DNA of 64,000 bases from Sporolactobacillus terrae DSM 11697. Lineage in GTDB: Bacteria > Bacillota > Bacilli > Bacillales > Sporolactobacillaceae. Within the stretch, counting starts at the first letter, position 1. Every line of letters starts with the position of its first letter. The stretch lies in assembly GCF_000648615.1 (NCBI RefSeq), contig NZ_JFZC01000041.1, positions 1 through 64,000 of the forward strand, read 5' to 3'. Shown in pieces: positions 25,636 to 34,228 of the stretch. Under the pieces are notes generated by a model. The model was not told where the DNA came from, did not search any database, and was given only the letters and a program-made list of their open reading frames with translations. Made by a program: the position numbers and the translations under genes.

Positions 25636-25669
25636 TTGACAGTCCTGCATCTCAAGAATATAATTATTC
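25636..25669 (+). promoter_or_regulatory. Sigma-A promoter with palindromic operator, upstream of rpiR
   Basis: TTGACA at 25636-25641 and TATAAT at 25659-25664 (17-bp spacer). The palindrome GAATATAATTATTC (25656-25669) lies on the -10, matching the core of 22638-22653, and a TGCAT in the spacer is shared by both promoters. Confidence 0.75.
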
Positions 25670-25685
25670 ACAGAAACGCATATAT

Positions 25686-25699
25686 GAATGAATTCATTC
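25686..25699. promoter_or_regulatory. 14-bp perfect palindrome in the rpiR leader
   Basis: GAATGAATTCATTC sits 22 bp after the -10 box, the same relative place as the palindrome at 22670-22685, although its sequence differs. Confidence 0.5.
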
Positions 25700-25738
25700 T
25701 TGGATTGGAAAATAAATAGATTTGGTACGGTGATAACT

Positions 25739-26626
25739 ATGGATTTTCAAACAAGCAACAAAGAATTACAGCATTTGATGGATAAAATTGCCAAGATCGC
25801 TCATGAATCGCCAACGTATGAAAAACTGGCGTACACCCTTGAAAAGGGCTATAAGCACATTATTTTCATGACTGCCTCGGAAGTTGCTGAACAAGCAGAC
25901 GTCAGTCAGGGAAGTGTTTCACGCTTCTGCATTGCAATGGGGTATAAAGGGTATAACGATTTTTTGCATCATCTTCAACAATTTGTTCGAAAGGAGATTA
26001 CTGCACCGCAGCGGCTTCAATTTACATCACATGCAAATAAGAACATTTCGAATATTCTCAAGCTGGAACATGAAAATATTGATGCTCTGGAACAGCTGCT
26101 GGAACGTCCAGAGTTTAAAAAAATGATTGATCAGATCATTCATGCAGACCAGATTATTCTTTTATCAGCCCGGATGTCGGCAACCTTATTATCTTATACC
26201 TACTATATATTGAACAAAATAAGGGCCAATGTCGTTCAGGTTACGCCAAACAATCCAGCCTGGGAGACTTTAGAGTTGATGGATCCGTCTCGCGTGCATA
26301 TCTTCTCATTTGTTTTCCCGAGATATCCGAACAGGCTTCTTGAAAAATTGAGGCACTTGCATCAGAAAGGATTTTCGATTTCATCGATCACCGACAGCAT
26401 TACCTCACCTGTTTATGATCTTGCTGATCCTGTATTGAGTGTTCCAATTACAACATCGTCGATCTTTGATATTTACAGTACGCCGATCCTCTTTTTAAAT
26501 CTGCTACTTCGTGAGGTGGCAACGGCTACAGATGGGTTGGATAAACGAATGGCAGAATTGGAGGCTTTGGATAAAAGGGATCAAATCTATTATGAAACGT
26601 ATCATTACGATGCAACACTAGACTAA
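25739..26626 (+). CDS. RpiR-family transcriptional regulator
   Basis: 295 residues: N-terminal RpiR HTH (about 5-85; ASEVAEQADVSQGSVSRFCIAMGYKGYNDF) and C-terminal SIS domain (about 125-260), which normally senses a phosphosugar but in some catabolic clusters senses other ligands. The ATG at 25739 gives a start just after the HTH-typical leader; the ATG at 25688 lies inside the palindrome and is rejected. It probably autoregulates through the -10 palindrome and heads the catabolic operon that follows. Confidence 0.85.
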   Translation: MDFQTSNKELQHLMDKIAKIAHESPTYEKLAYTLEKGYKHIIFMTASEVAEQADVSQGSVSRFCIAMGYKGYNDFLHHLQQFVRKEITAPQRLQFTSHANKNISNILKLEHENIDALEQLLERPEFKKMIDQIIHADQIILLSARMSATLLSYTYYILNKIRANVVQVTPNNPAWETLELMDPSRVHIFSFVFPRYPNRLLEKLRHLHQKGFSISSITDSITSPVYDLADPVLSVPITTSSIFDIYSTPILFLNLLLREVATATDGLDKRMAELEALDKRDQIYYETYHYDATLD

Positions 26627-26681
26627 TTTTATAACGTTTCACCGTAATAGATCTGCTTCAAAGTGAAAGGAGGGTGTGTGA

Positions 26682-27962
26682 ATGACTTATAAGACACCAC
26701 AAGATCTTTATCCTGTTACGGTTAACGAAGAAAGAATTGCCAAGTACATTCAAAATCTGGCACAGTTTGGAATGAATGAGAAGGGAGGGATTGATCGTTC
26801 ACTCGGCAGTAAAGCAGATATTCAGGCGCGAAATTGGCTTAAAAAGTTGTGGAAAACAGCACTAAATGCGACAGTGACTGTAGACTCAGCAGCCAACCTT
26901 TGGGCCGAACGCAAGGGTAAAGAAAAAATGAAGCCTATTGTTTTGGGTTCTCACCATGATGCGGTCGCCAATGGTGGTAAATATGATGGAGCAGTCGGTG
27001 TGCTGCTGGCCACTGAGGTGGTTCAATCCTTAAAGGAAGCAGATTATAAGCTTCGCCATCCAATAAAAATTGTTTCCTTTTCGGCAGAGGAACCGAATCC
27101 ATACAATATTTCTACATTAGGCAGCCGGCTGATTACCGGTGTTCTCGACGGGAAACAGATTGGAGAGGCGACTCATCAGTATACACATGAAAAATTATCA
27201 GAAACTTTAAAAAGATTAGGGGGTGATGTGGCGGACGTAGCGAATCATTTACTAACCAGCGATGATGTAGACGTTTTTCTTGAATGTCACATTGAACAGG
27301 GGAGGCGTTTAATGGATTATGGTTCGTCGCTTGCCGTTGTTTCAACTATTACTGGAATTTATCGTGAAGAAATTACGATTTACGGTGAAGCCAATCACGC
27401 AGGAACAACGATGATGGAAAATCGTCATGATGCACTGCTGGCAGGGGCTGAGTTAAGCCTTGCCGTCGAAGAGGCCGTACTCAAGCAAAATCGAACCGAC
27501 GTTGTTGGAACCGTGGGACACATGGAGATTTCTCCTAACTCGGCGAATATTATTCCGGGAACAGCACAATTAATTCTCGAAATAAGAACATCGAATGATC
27601 AAGTGCTTAAGCGCTTGATCGAACAATTGACACAGCGATGTGCTGAAATTGAAGTGAAAAGACAGATTATTATTAAGAGAAAGACGATTCTTGATCAAAA
27701 AGCTGTTCCCATGGATCCGCTGGTTCGCAAAGTTCTGCAGCAATCGATTAGAGCATTTGGAGAATCGTATTTAGATCTGCCAAGCATGGCAGGACATGAT
27801 GCAGTACATATGGTGCCAGTTGCTAAGACAGGTATGGTGTTTGTACCCAGCATTGATGGAAAGAGCCACTGTCCGGAGGAAAAGACAAGAACTGAGGATA
27901 TTGTTAAGGCAGGCAATGTATTGATTCAAACAGTGATCGCACTGGATAAGGAGCTCGATTGA
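26682..27962 (+). CDS. M20-family amidohydrolase (allantoate / N-carbamoyl-amino-acid hydrolase type)
   Basis: 426 residues of the allantoate amidohydrolase/beta-ureidopropionase/N-carbamoyl-L-amino-acid hydrolase family. Dimetal ligands are in GSHHDAV (about 90-96, usually GSHxDTV), KYDGAVGV (about 100-107), AEEPNPYNISTLGSR (about 136-150), ECHIEQG and a C-terminal AGHDAVHM. The enzymes remove carbamoyl or ureido groups from amino-acid nitrogen. Here it might handle N-carbamoyl-, N-formyl- or N-formimino-glutamate (inference). AGGAGGGTG precedes the ATG. It is followed closely by the next gene. Confidence 0.87.
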   Translation: MTYKTPQDLYPVTVNEERIAKYIQNLAQFGMNEKGGIDRSLGSKADIQARNWLKKLWKTALNATVTVDSAANLWAERKGKEKMKPIVLGSHHDAVANGGKYDGAVGVLLATEVVQSLKEADYKLRHPIKIVSFSAEEPNPYNISTLGSRLITGVLDGKQIGEATHQYTHEKLSETLKRLGGDVADVANHLLTSDDVDVFLECHIEQGRRLMDYGSSLAVVSTITGIYREEITIYGEANHAGTTMMENRHDALLAGAELSLAVEEAVLKQNRTDVVGTVGHMEISPNSANIIPGTAQLILEIRTSNDQVLKRLIEQLTQRCAEIEVKRQIIIKRKTILDQKAVPMDPLVRKVLQQSIRAFGESYLDLPSMAGHDAVHMVPVAKTGMVFVPSIDGKSHCPEEKTRTEDIVKAGNVLIQTVIALDKELD

Positions 27963-27963
27963 C

Positions 27964-29310
27964 ATGAAGCTTTACAAACCGTTTTTATTGTTTGAAGAAG
28001 GACAGTTTAAATTAAACCGAGCGCTTGTGGTTGATGACGGAGGAGAAATTGCATCTGTCGGTGCGTATGAAGCACTGGTCACGAAATATCCTGGTGCAGA
28101 ATTAATGGATTGGTCGGATGAAATCATTGTTCCCGGAACGGTCAACGCACATAATCATTCCTTTCAAAGCCTGCTGCGCGGACTGGCTGCAGACCGGCCG
28201 TTCCTAGAATGGCGCGATCAGGCACTTTATAAATTCTCGCCGTACCTAAAGGCGAAAGATGTTTATACAGGTGCTGTATTCGCGTTTAGCGAAATGATGA
28301 AATGCGGTGCGACGACCGTCAGCGACTATTTTTATGTTCACAATGATGGCATTGAAAGTGATGAGGCAGTCATTCAGGCGGCTAAAGATGTGGGTATTCG
28401 TTTTGTTCTGGCGCGGACGATGTATGACTGGACAGGTGCACCAGCCGGTTACGTTGAATCCGTTAATGAGGCGGTCAAAAATGTCAAGTACTTAGCAGAG
28501 AAATACGAACATGATCCAATGGTGTCGATTGTTCCTGCTCCTCACAGCTTACATGCAGCATCCGTAGAAATGGTAAAGGCCGGCCATCGTCTGGCGCAGG
28601 AATTAGACTGTCGATTCCACATTCACGTAGCAGAGGAACCCTTTGAAGTGGATCAGGTGCTACGCGATCACCGCATGCGCCCTGTTGAACTGCTCGACAA
28701 GATCGGTGTCATGGCAGACGGGCGCATGACTGCGATTCATTGTGTCTGGCTGGATGACCATGAGAAACAGCTGATGGCACAAAATCAAGCATCGCTTGTC
28801 TACTGTCCATCAAGCAATATGTTCCTTGCGGACGGGATAACAGACATTCCTGCATTGATGAACGGCGGAGTGACCATTGGTCTTGGTTCCGACGGTGCCT
28901 GCAGTAATAATCGCATCAGCGTTTTTGAAGAGATGCGGATGTGCGCCATGCTGCAGAAAGTAAGTAAATTAGATTCACTTGCAGTGAATTATCATCAGGC
29001 ATTCGCGATGGGTACAAAAGGCGGTGCTGAAATTTTACAGCAGCCGATTGGCGAGCTTAAACCGGGATTCCGTGCCGATTTTGTGGCATTGAATCAAAAT
29101 GATCTATCGATGCAGCCGATTTCGGATACGCATGAACAGGTACTCCCCAATATCGTTTATGCCATGCAGCCGACCGCTGTTGATTATGTTGTGGTTAATG
29201 GAAAATGCACTGTTGATCATGGCAATCTGACAATGGTGAATGAGAAACAGGTCATCCATAAAGTTCAGAATCTTATGAATGGAATTGACAAAGAAGCTTC
29301 GAAGTCATGA
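27964..29310 (+). CDS. ATZ/TRZ-type amidohydrolase (possible N-formiminoglutamate deiminase-like)
   Basis: 448 residues of the metal-dependent amidohydrolase superfamily. Metal-site motifs are NAHNHSFQ (about 61-68), PHSLHA (about 193-198), HIHVAEE (about 219-225), HCVW (about 258-261) and GLGSDGACSNN (about 303-313). Most of the C-terminal half reads like ATZ/TRZ deaminases (PSSNMFLADGI), but AHNHSFQ, APHSL and HIHVAE also occur in HutF. It could deiminate N-formimino-glutamate made by HutI or deaminate a ring substrate. AAGGAG precedes the ATG, one base after the M20 gene stop. Confidence 0.8.
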   Translation: MKLYKPFLLFEEGQFKLNRALVVDDGGEIASVGAYEALVTKYPGAELMDWSDEIIVPGTVNAHNHSFQSLLRGLAADRPFLEWRDQALYKFSPYLKAKDVYTGAVFAFSEMMKCGATTVSDYFYVHNDGIESDEAVIQAAKDVGIRFVLARTMYDWTGAPAGYVESVNEAVKNVKYLAEKYEHDPMVSIVPAPHSLHAASVEMVKAGHRLAQELDCRFHIHVAEEPFEVDQVLRDHRMRPVELLDKIGVMADGRMTAIHCVWLDDHEKQLMAQNQASLVYCPSSNMFLADGITDIPALMNGGVTIGLGSDGACSNNRISVFEEMRMCAMLQKVSKLDSLAVNYHQAFAMGTKGGAEILQQPIGELKPGFRADFVALNQNDLSMQPISDTHEQVLPNIVYAMQPTAVDYVVVNGKCTVDHGNLTMVNEKQVIHKVQNLMNGIDKEASKS

Positions 29311-29333
29311 AAAATTTGTGAGGAGGCGATTCT

Positions 29334-30539
29334 ATGCAGCTAACAGTTGAAGAACAAGAAATGTTGGATGGAAAATACGGCAAGGGTACACAGATTGCAA
29401 TGAAAATCCAAGTTGCACTCGGCGAAGTTTTCGATGCACCGAAAATGGTCCAGGTCAGCCGGACACATGTTGCACTGAGTAATCAGGAAGCAGATCTGTG
29501 GTTTGTTGAAAAACTTGTGAATGCAGGAGCTACATGCCGGGTATCGCCAACGGTCAACCCGGGCTTTAATCTTGAATATTTTCAGTGTATTACGACCATT
29601 TCGAAGGAAGATGAACAAACAATTCGCCGAACCAGACAGGCTTATAAAGAAATAGGCGCTACACTGACTTTTGATTGTACGCCTTATCTTGAAAAGAATG
29701 TGCCACGGTTTGGTGAAATCACTGCTTTCTCTGAATCGAGTGCAACACCATTTATCAATTCGGTTTACGGTGCAAGAACAAACCGTGAATCGGCACAAAG
29801 TGCACTGTGTGCTGCGATAACCGGCAGAACGCCGCTCTACGGCTTTTTGCTTGATGAGAATCGCAAAGGGCAGGTGCTCGTCGATGTTCAAGCCGACGTG
29901 AAAAACGATTTTGATTATCAGCTGCTTGGCTATGCTGTTCCAAAGAAGCTTCAGTTTAAAACACCGGTTTTTGTCAATCTGCCGACAAATCCCTCTCCAG
30001 CAGCTTTGATGAATCTTGGTGCTCAGCTCAATACGGCAGGCAATGTACCGATGTATCATATTGTCGGAGTCACTCCTGAAGCGCGGACTATTGAAGATGC
30101 ATTTCAAGGGGATGAGCCTGAACGTATCATTACGATCACACAAGAAGACTTGGATCAAGTACATGCAGAGATTACTGATCCGGTTGGGAAAATTGATTTT
30201 GCCCTATTTGGTTGTCCGCACTTCAATTTGAATCAAGTGGCACAGGTTGCAGAGTTGGTTAAAGGGAAAAAGCTTAAAGTAAAGCTTTGGATCATGACAT
30301 CGTCTTTGACAAAAGAATTGGCCACGCGTATGGGCTATCTTGAAACATTGCAGGCCGCTGGCGGAGATATTGTTGATGATACCTGCATGGATCAACCATG
30401 CTGGGAATTCCTTTACGGGAAGAAAGGGGTCACTGACTCGCCGAAATGTGCTTACTACACGAAAAGACGGAATATGCAGTTTGTGATTCGGAAGGTGGAA
30501 GATTGCATTGAAGCTGCTATGAGAGGTGAAGTGTCATGA
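29334..30539 (+). CDS. Aconitase X catalytic (large) subunit
   Basis: 401 residues of the AcnX family (DUF521), whose members dehydrate hydroxy acids such as cis-3-hydroxy-L-proline or mevalonate 5-phosphate. Typical motifs: LDGKYGKGTQIAMKIQVALGEVFDA (about 11-35), FGEITAFSESSATPFINSVYGARTNRE, an early Cys in TFDCTPY and the C-terminal DDTCMDQPCWEF with candidate cluster cysteines. It overlaps the small subunit gene by ATGA, so it is the two-polypeptide form. The substrate here is unknown; the catabolic context suggests dehydration to an unsaturated acid. Confidence 0.85.
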   Translation: MQLTVEEQEMLDGKYGKGTQIAMKIQVALGEVFDAPKMVQVSRTHVALSNQEADLWFVEKLVNAGATCRVSPTVNPGFNLEYFQCITTISKEDEQTIRRTRQAYKEIGATLTFDCTPYLEKNVPRFGEITAFSESSATPFINSVYGARTNRESAQSALCAAITGRTPLYGFLLDENRKGQVLVDVQADVKNDFDYQLLGYAVPKKLQFKTPVFVNLPTNPSPAALMNLGAQLNTAGNVPMYHIVGVTPEARTIEDAFQGDEPERIITITQEDLDQVHAEITDPVGKIDFALFGCPHFNLNQVAQVAELVKGKKLKVKLWIMTSSLTKELATRMGYLETLQAAGGDIVDDTCMDQPCWEFLYGKKGVTDSPKCAYYTKRRNMQFVIRKVEDCIEAAMRGEVS

Positions 30540-30943
30540 GTGAAACCTATGCATGCCATAAAGTATCTGAAGGCGTCATTGAAGGGGAAGTCCTGCTTTC
30601 AACCGACGATTTCTGTTTTTACCTTGTCGATCCGAAGACCGGTATCGTCATTGAGAAAAATCATTGTCTGGAAGGTCAGTCCATTGCCGACAAAATTCTT
30701 GTTTTTCCAAGTGGAAAAGGGAGCTCGGTTGTCCAGGCGGACGGTATGTATCAGTTGAAAATGAGTGGGAAAGGGCCGAAAGCTTTAATCATCAAATATC
30801 CGGATACGGTACTTGTTGCCAGTTCAATTATTATGGAACTGCCTGTTGTTGATCGTGTGCCGAAGGACTTCTATGAACATGTCAAGAATGGCAATCAGAT
30901 CCGTGTCGATGCCGATCATGGTCAATTAACCATTCAATCCTGA
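30536..30943 (+). CDS. Aconitase X small (swivel) subunit
   Basis: 135 residues of the DUF126/aconitase-X swiveling domain: EGEVLLSTDDFCFYLVDPKTG and the conserved FPSGKGSSVVQADGMYQL (about 63-80). It forms the active site with the large subunit. Translational overlap with that gene indicates a fixed stoichiometric pair. Confidence 0.85.
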   Translation: MSETYACHKVSEGVIEGEVLLSTDDFCFYLVDPKTGIVIEKNHCLEGQSIADKILVFPSGKGSSVVQADGMYQLKMSGKGPKALIIKYPDTVLVASSIIMELPVVDRVPKDFYEHVKNGNQIRVDADHGQLTIQS

Positions 30944-30957
30944 ACGGAGATGGGGGC

Positions 30958-31725
30958 ATGAATGAATTATCGCTTTTTCGAATTAAAGGAAAAACAGCGC
31001 TGGTTACCGGTGCCGGAAGGGGACTTGGCAGAGGGTATGCGATTGCACTAGGACGCGCCGGATGCAAATGTATCTGTGTTGGGCGGTCGCTGGATGATCT
31101 GATTGAAACAAAACAGATCATTGAACAGGAACAGGGTGATGCGGAAGCAGTGGTTCTTGATGTCACACAGTTCAACCGACTGAAGGCAGCTGTCGATCAA
31201 ATTGAGGAATGCTTCGGAGCCATCGATGTACTTGTAAATAACGCTGGAACTGAGATTGCCGAACCTTTTCTCGAGGTAACCGAGGATCATTACGATGCGA
31301 TTATGGACGTCAATTTAAAAGCTGTTTTCTTTCTGACACAAGCCGCAGCAGGAAAGATGAAGACGAGAAAACAAGGCAAGATAATTAATATCGGATCACT
31401 CGGTAGTGTCATCGGCCTTCCGGGGTCATCTGTCTATTGTTCCTCGAAGGGTGCAATTACTCAGCTGACCAAAACGGCTGCGCTAGAACTCGCGCCATAC
31501 GGCATACAGGTGAATGCTATTTTCCCTGGTTATTTTTTGACAGAAATGACGCAACCCTTCTTCAATGATCCTGAGCACAAAGCGTGGATTGAAAATAAAA
31601 TTCCGCTTGGACGGATCGGCACGGCTGATGATCTAGTAGGAACTTTGTTGTTTCTTGCCGCACCTGCTTCTGACTATATTACCGGTCAATCGCTCAGTGT
31701 CGATGGCGGCTGGACAGCAGGATGA
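30958..31725 (+). CDS. Short-chain dehydrogenase/reductase (SDR)
   Basis: 255 residues with cofactor motif TGAGRGLG (about 17-24), NNAG (about 94-97), catalytic Ser and YCSSK (Tyr about 160), and a C-terminal LSVDGGWTAG. It oxidises or reduces an alcohol/ketone using NAD(P)(H), substrate unknown. The start ATG follows GGAGATGGGGG. Placement directly after AcnX suggests action on the same carbon skeleton. Confidence 0.85.
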   Translation: MNELSLFRIKGKTALVTGAGRGLGRGYAIALGRAGCKCICVGRSLDDLIETKQIIEQEQGDAEAVVLDVTQFNRLKAAVDQIEECFGAIDVLVNNAGTEIAEPFLEVTEDHYDAIMDVNLKAVFFLTQAAAGKMKTRKQGKIINIGSLGSVIGLPGSSVYCSSKGAITQLTKTAALELAPYGIQVNAIFPGYFLTEMTQPFFNDPEHKAWIENKIPLGRIGTADDLVGTLLFLAAPASDYITGQSLSVDGGWTAG

Positions 31726-31762
31726 GAGATGAGTGACCCGTGAAGGCATTAAGAAATTATGG

Positions 31763-31888
31763 ATTAGGGATGTTCGGGTTGTTTAGGCTGATGTACTGTT
31801 TGGTGAAGCCAAACGGATTACACATATTGTTCCGATCGAGGATGCCCCGCTTTTTATGAGCCATTGTCCCAAGGTATTTCAACGATAA
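31763..31888 (+). pseudogene. Possible gene remnant between the SDR and hisD-like genes
   Basis: A short frame reads DVRVV-stop-ADVLFGEAKRITHIVPIEDAPLFMS and ends at 31888. The peptide looks protein-like but has an in-frame stop and no start or ribosome binding site. It could be the tail of a deleted gene; I do not recognise the family. Confidence 0.3.
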
Positions 31889-31913
31889 CTATGTATGAGA
31901 GGGTCGGTCTTTA

Positions 31914-33191
31914 ATGGAGTGGATCAAGAAAGCAGCTAAGAAAACCTATGAACGCGATCAGCAACTGATGGATTTAGTTTCCGGAATCATAAGCAATGTA
32001 CGTTTGCGCGGAGATCAAGAATTAATTAAGCTGGCTGAACAGTTCGATCATGTTTCGCTTGAATCGGTCAAGGTAAACGAAGAAACCATAAGTGAAGCCT
32101 ATAAAAAGGTTGAACCTAAAACGCTCGATGCATTGAAATTTGCAGCAAAAAATATTCGTTTCTATGCTGAAAATCAATATCAATGTTTAAAAGCAATGGG
32201 AGGCTGCAACCCGGTTCCTGGCGTTACTCTAGGACATCGTCTAATCCCGGTAGAGCGTTGCGGAGCGTACATTCCAGGTGGGCGTTATCCGCTGCCCAGT
32301 TCTGCACTGATGTCTATACTTACAGCTAAAATTGCTGGAGTGAAAAGTGTTGCTGCCTGCTGTCCTCCGGCTAGGGACTATGGCACCATACACCCGGCTG
32401 TACTCGTAGCTATGGACATCGCCGGTGCAGATGAAATTTATGCGATCGGCGGCGCTCAGGCCATTGCGGCTTTGGCCTATGGGACGGAAACCATTCCGAA
32501 GGTCAATATGATCGTTGGCCCTGGGAACCGTTTTGTAACCGAAGCGAAACGTCAGGTACTGGGAGATGTAGGCATAGACAGTTTTGCCGGTCCGAGTGAA
32601 GTACTGATTCTTGCAGATGAAGCATCAAATCCTAATTTTGTTGCCATTGATTTGCTCGCCCAAGCGGAACATGATCCGAATACTAAGACCATCCTTGTCT
32701 GTACGGATCGGAAAATGATCGAGGCGGTGCAGCAGTCGCTTGAGAAGTATTCAGACGAGCTGTCAACCAATCGGATTGCCAGCCAGTCTTGGAAGGATAA
32801 CGGTCAAGTTATTCTTGCTGATCATTTAGAAGAAGCGATTGCGATTGCCAATGAGATCGCGCCGGAACATCTGGAAGTGCAAACCAGGAATGCTAAGAAA
32901 GTCAGTACTAAACTGATTAACTTCGGCTCACTCTTTATTGGCGCGAATGCTCCGGTAGCATTCGGCGACTATGTCTCAGGCACCAATCATATTTTGCCGA
33001 CAATGGGTACAGCTAAATATTCGAATGGTGTTTGGGTAGGAACTTTTATTAAGACGTCATTTTATCAAGAAATCACCGAAGAGGGCTGCCTGAATTTATC
33101 TGAGGCTTGCATGCAGCTTGCAAAAGTGGAAGGCTTGCATGCGCATGGAAAGTCCGTTTCTGTTCGCTTAAAGGCGTTTGATAAAAATTAA
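31914..33191 (+). CDS. Histidinol dehydrogenase family protein, HpsN-like rather than biosynthetic HisD
   Basis: 425 residues. Zinc ligands and catalytic residues of the HisD fold are all present: LAQAEHDPN (Gln/His), APEHLEV (Glu-His), AFGDYVSGTNHILP (Asp) and EGLHAHGKSV (His). The cofactor-site sequence PGGRYPLPSS differs from the PGGK/T-type segment of biosynthetic HisD and resembles the HpsN/dihydroxypropanesulfonate dehydrogenase subgroup, which oxidises a primary alcohol to an acid in two steps. Located among catabolic genes with no other his genes. GAGAGGG precedes the ATG. Confidence 0.8.
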   Translation: MEWIKKAAKKTYERDQQLMDLVSGIISNVRLRGDQELIKLAEQFDHVSLESVKVNEETISEAYKKVEPKTLDALKFAAKNIRFYAENQYQCLKAMGGCNPVPGVTLGHRLIPVERCGAYIPGGRYPLPSSALMSILTAKIAGVKSVAACCPPARDYGTIHPAVLVAMDIAGADEIYAIGGAQAIAALAYGTETIPKVNMIVGPGNRFVTEAKRQVLGDVGIDSFAGPSEVLILADEASNPNFVAIDLLAQAEHDPNTKTILVCTDRKMIEAVQQSLEKYSDELSTNRIASQSWKDNGQVILADHLEEAIAIANEIAPEHLEVQTRNAKKVSTKLINFGSLFIGANAPVAFGDYVSGTNHILPTMGTAKYSNGVWVGTFIKTSFYQEITEEGCLNLSEACMQLAKVEGLHAHGKSVSVRLKAFDKN

Positions 33192-33228
33192 CAGAATAAA
33201 AAAACAACTAATTTGGGGAGGTGATGTC

Positions 33229-34194
33229 TTGAAACCGTTGATTTGGATTATTGATGAGGAATGGTCGGATTACACCATTGAACAGGAACGACTGAAACAG
33301 GCTTTTCCAAACTGTGTCATTAGGTATTCGGGAAATGATTATCAAAAGGATCTTGTAGATTTTGGTCGATATGCCGACGCGATTCTTTGTCAAGTTTATG
33401 TCACCATCGGGAAAGAGACTATTGAGAAATTGGAGCATTGCAAGATCATTGCTATTTATGGGGGAGGGTATGATCGAGTAGCGGTTGATGCAGCAAAATC
33501 CAAAGGGATAACGGTTACCTATGTTCCTGGTTACTGCGTTGAGGATGTCTCTGATTATGTGATTTCTGCCATTTACTTCTTCAACAAGAATTTGCCTTAT
33601 TATTTAAAAATTGCGAATGACGGCCCGTGGGGAGCGCAAGCTGCATCCGCACTCACTCCACGCATTGCTTCATCGACGCTGTTGATTATTGGTTTTGGAC
33701 GAATTGGTCAAAAGGTCGCGGAAAAGGCGCAAGCTGCTCATATCCGTGTGCTTGTTCATGATCCACGCCTGAACGGTTCGGATGCCCTTGATCATGGGGT
33801 GAGGAAAGTCACACTGCAAGAGGGGTTGTCGGAAGCAGATTATGTAACGCTGCATACGACGTATACACCTGAGACCGACGGATTGCTGTCGATGCCTGAA
33901 TTTAAGCTGATGAAGCCGACTGCACATGTTATTAATACTTCACGTGGGCGTGTTCTGAATGAAGGAGATTTGATCGAGGCGGTAAAAAATAAAGACATTG
34001 CTGGGGCCATGCTGGACGTGATCGCAAACGAGCCACCGAAAGGCAGTGAAGCTATTTTTTCCTGTCCAAATATTTACGTCACTCCGCATGTTTCCTATTT
34101 ATCGATTGAATCGCTGACGACGCTCAAGGCGCGCGCGGTTGCGAATGTCATTACTGTGATAAATGGCGGACACTCTAAAGATGCAGTTATCTAA
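33229..34194 (+). CDS. D-isomer-specific 2-hydroxyacid dehydrogenase
   Basis: 321 residues with the NAD-binding GFGRIGQK (about 163-170) and catalytic Arg in NTSRGRV, Glu in ANEPPKG, His in TPHVSYLS. Catalytic residues are intact. It interconverts a 2-oxoacid and a D-2-hydroxyacid. The TTG at 33229 is chosen because GGGGAGGTGAT lies six bases upstream; an ATG 51 bases earlier overlaps hisD without a ribosome binding site. Together with AcnX it could handle a lactate-type intermediate. Confidence 0.85.
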   Translation: MKPLIWIIDEEWSDYTIEQERLKQAFPNCVIRYSGNDYQKDLVDFGRYADAILCQVYVTIGKETIEKLEHCKIIAIYGGGYDRVAVDAAKSKGITVTYVPGYCVEDVSDYVISAIYFFNKNLPYYLKIANDGPWGAQAASALTPRIASSTLLIIGFGRIGQKVAEKAQAAHIRVLVHDPRLNGSDALDHGVRKVTLQEGLSEADYVTLHTTYTPETDGLLSMPEFKLMKPTAHVINTSRGRVLNEGDLIEAVKNKDIAGAMLDVIANEPPKGSEAIFSCPNIYVTPHVSYLSIESLTTLKARAVANVITVINGGHSKDAVI

Positions 34195-34228
34195 ATTAAT
34201 AGAATCATTTGATATTGGAGGGAATTAT

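Noticed and set aside
29340-30164. Long minus-strand frame of 274 codons opposite aconitase X
   Set aside because: Cys/Arg-rich composition and no start signals; it mirrors the coding strand of a well-supported gene.
31914-33191. Biosynthetic hisD as part of a his operon
   Set aside because: No other his genes are near, and the PGGRYP segment is unlike biosynthetic HisD.
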